From NCBI GenBank assembly GCA_025966295.1, contig JAOPVD010000187.1, positions 1-5,334 on the forward strand: a stretch of 5,334 nucleotides of DNA, in the 5' to 3' direction. Below the pieces are notes generated by a model. It did no database searches. It saw nothing but the letters and a program-made list of their open reading frames with translations, and was not told the DNA's origin. This document shows, in pieces, positions 4,296-5,334 of this stretch. The position numbers and the translations under genes are program-made. This DNA comes from Frankiales bacterium (GTDB lineage Bacteria > Actinomycetota > Actinomycetes > Mycobacteriales > SCTD01). The stretch's first letter is position 1. Every line of letters begins with the position of its first letter.

Positions 4296-5334
4296 AGCGG
4301 GATGTTCCCGTGCTTCTTCGCGGGCAGCGTCTGGCGCTTGGTGCGCAGCTGCCGCAGCGCCTTGGCGACCTCGCGGCGGGTCTGCGACGGCTCGATGACC
4401 GCGTCGACGAAGCCGCGCTCGGCCGCGATGTACGGCGTCGCGAAGGTGTCCTCGTACTCGGTGATGAACTCGGCGCGGGCCTTCTCCGGGTCCTCGGCGG
4501 CGGCGATGTCCTTGCGGCGGATGATGTTGACCGCGCCCTGCGCGCCGACGACCGCGACCTGCGCCGTCGGCCAGGCCAGGTTGACGTCGGCACCGAGGTG
4601 CTTGGAGCCCATCACGACGTAGGCGCCGCCGTAGGCCTTGCGGGTGATCACGGTGACGAGCGGGACGGTCGCCTCGGAGTAGGCGTACAGCAGCTTGGCG
4701 CCGCGCCGGATGATGCCGGCGTGCTCCTGGCCGACGCCGGGCAGGAAACCGGGCACGTCGCAGAACGTCACGATCGGGATGTTGAAGGCGTCGCAGGTGC
4801 GGACGAAGCGGGCGGCCTTCTCGGCGGCGTCGATGTCGAGGGTGCCGGCGAAGTGCATCGGGTTGTTGCCGACGATGCCGACGCTGCGGCCCTCGATCCG
4901 GCCGAAGCCGCAGACCATGCTCTGCGCCCACAGCTCCTGCACCTCGAGGAAGTCGCCGTCGTCGAGCACGTGCTCGATGACCCGGTGCATGTCGTACGGC
5001 GCGTTGTTGCTGTCCGGGATGAAGGTGTCGAGCTCGAGGTCGAGCTCCTCCTCCAGCGCGTCCGGCGCGTCGAACACCGGCGGCTCGGACAGGTTGTTGG
5101 ACGGCAGGTAGGACAGCAGCGCCTTCGCCAGCTCGAGCGCCTCCTCCTCGTCCGGGCTCATGAAGTGCGCGACGCCGCTCTTGGAGTTGTGCGCCCGCGC
5201 GCCGCCGAGGTCCTCGATCGAGATGTCCTCGCCGGTGACCGTCTTGATGACGTCCGGGCCGGTGATCATCATCGCGGAGGCGCCGTCGACCATGAGGTTG
5301 AAGTCGGTGAGGGCGGGGCTGTACACGTGCCCGC
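4292..5334 (-). CDS. pccB: Acyl-CoA carboxylase beta subunit (PccB/AccD type), C-terminal two thirds
   Basis: This is the carboxyltransferase subunit that moves CO2 from biotin to acetyl- or propionyl-CoA, making malonyl- or methylmalonyl-CoA for fatty acid, polyketide or odd-chain metabolism. 346 residues are visible and the 5' end lies beyond the right edge; full-length homologues are about 530 aa, so roughly 180 residues are missing. The GTG at 5326 is internal, because the frame continues as GHVYSPALTDF, the usual N-domain crotonase motif. Other landmarks are MSPDEEEALELAKALLSYLP, the C-domain motif CDVPGFLPGVGQEHAGIIRR, the oxyanion turn KAYGGAY, and AWPTAQVAVVGAQGAVNIIRR. The C-terminus ends KKHGNIPL, as typical for PccB/AccD5. 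The position after GGAY, which is Asp in S. coelicolor PccB and Ile in the dual-specificity AccB, is Val here (codon 4618-4616). The propionyl versus acetyl assignment is therefore open and the symbol is by overall similarity. Confidence 0.93.
   Translation of the reverse strand, partial: GHVYSPALTDFNLMVDGASAMMITGPDVIKTVTGEDISIEDLGGARAHNSKSGVAHFMSPDEEEALELAKALLSYLPSNNLSEPPVFDAPDALEEELDLELDTFIPDSNNAPYDMHRVIEHVLDDGDFLEVQELWAQSMVCGFGRIEGRSVGIVGNNPMHFAGTLDIDAAEKAARFVRTCDAFNIPIVTFCDVPGFLPGVGQEHAGIIRRGAKLLYAYSEATVPLVTVITRKAYGGAYVVMGSKHLGADVNLAWPTAQVAVVGAQGAVNIIRRKDIAAAEDPEKARAEFITEYEDTFATPYIAAERGFVDAVIEPSQTRREVAKALRQLRTKRQTLPAKKHGNIPL

Overview
The very high G+C content, GTG starts, compact convergent genes and a separate acyl-CoA carboxylase epsilon subunit all point to an actinomycete (Actinomycetota). 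A soil or rock-dwelling Geodermatophilaceae-like lineage would fit, but that is only an impression. No RNA gene, insertion sequence or CRISPR array is visible.

Left part (1-1745, minus strand): a secreted alkaline phosphatase of the E. coli PhoA type with every catalytic and metal-binding residue recognisable. Behind it, after a strong hairpin, lies the start of a second exported protein that runs off the left edge. Upstream of the phosphatase are three contiguous 11-bp direct repeats that look like an actinobacterial PHO box, so this is probably a phosphate-starvation gene.

Centre (1746-4084, plus strand): a long leader with several hairpins, one half of which resembles the c-di-GMP-I (GEMM) riboswitch fold. 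It is followed by a 126-aa secreted protein with a SipW/TasA-type signal peptide. A stem-loop and a good ribosome binding site then lead to a 499-aa membrane protein. Its first ~150 residues are a SipW-like (Ser/His) signal peptidase and the rest resembles the DUF5305 family. The join is in frame, but it contains an intact Shine-Dalgarno sequence, an ATG and a run of rare arginine codons. Two genes therefore appear to have become one ORF, possibly still with a second internal translation start. Together these genes look like a dedicated secretion/assembly cassette for a small surface or fibre protein, possibly controlled by a second messenger.

Right part (4074-5334, minus strand): the end of an acyl-CoA carboxylase operon. 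It holds the C-terminal two thirds of the beta (carboxyltransferase) subunit and the complete small epsilon subunit, joined by an ATGA overlap. The epsilon gene ends 11 bp inside the end of the signal-peptidase fusion gene. The beta subunit has Val at the position known to set acyl-CoA chain-length preference.
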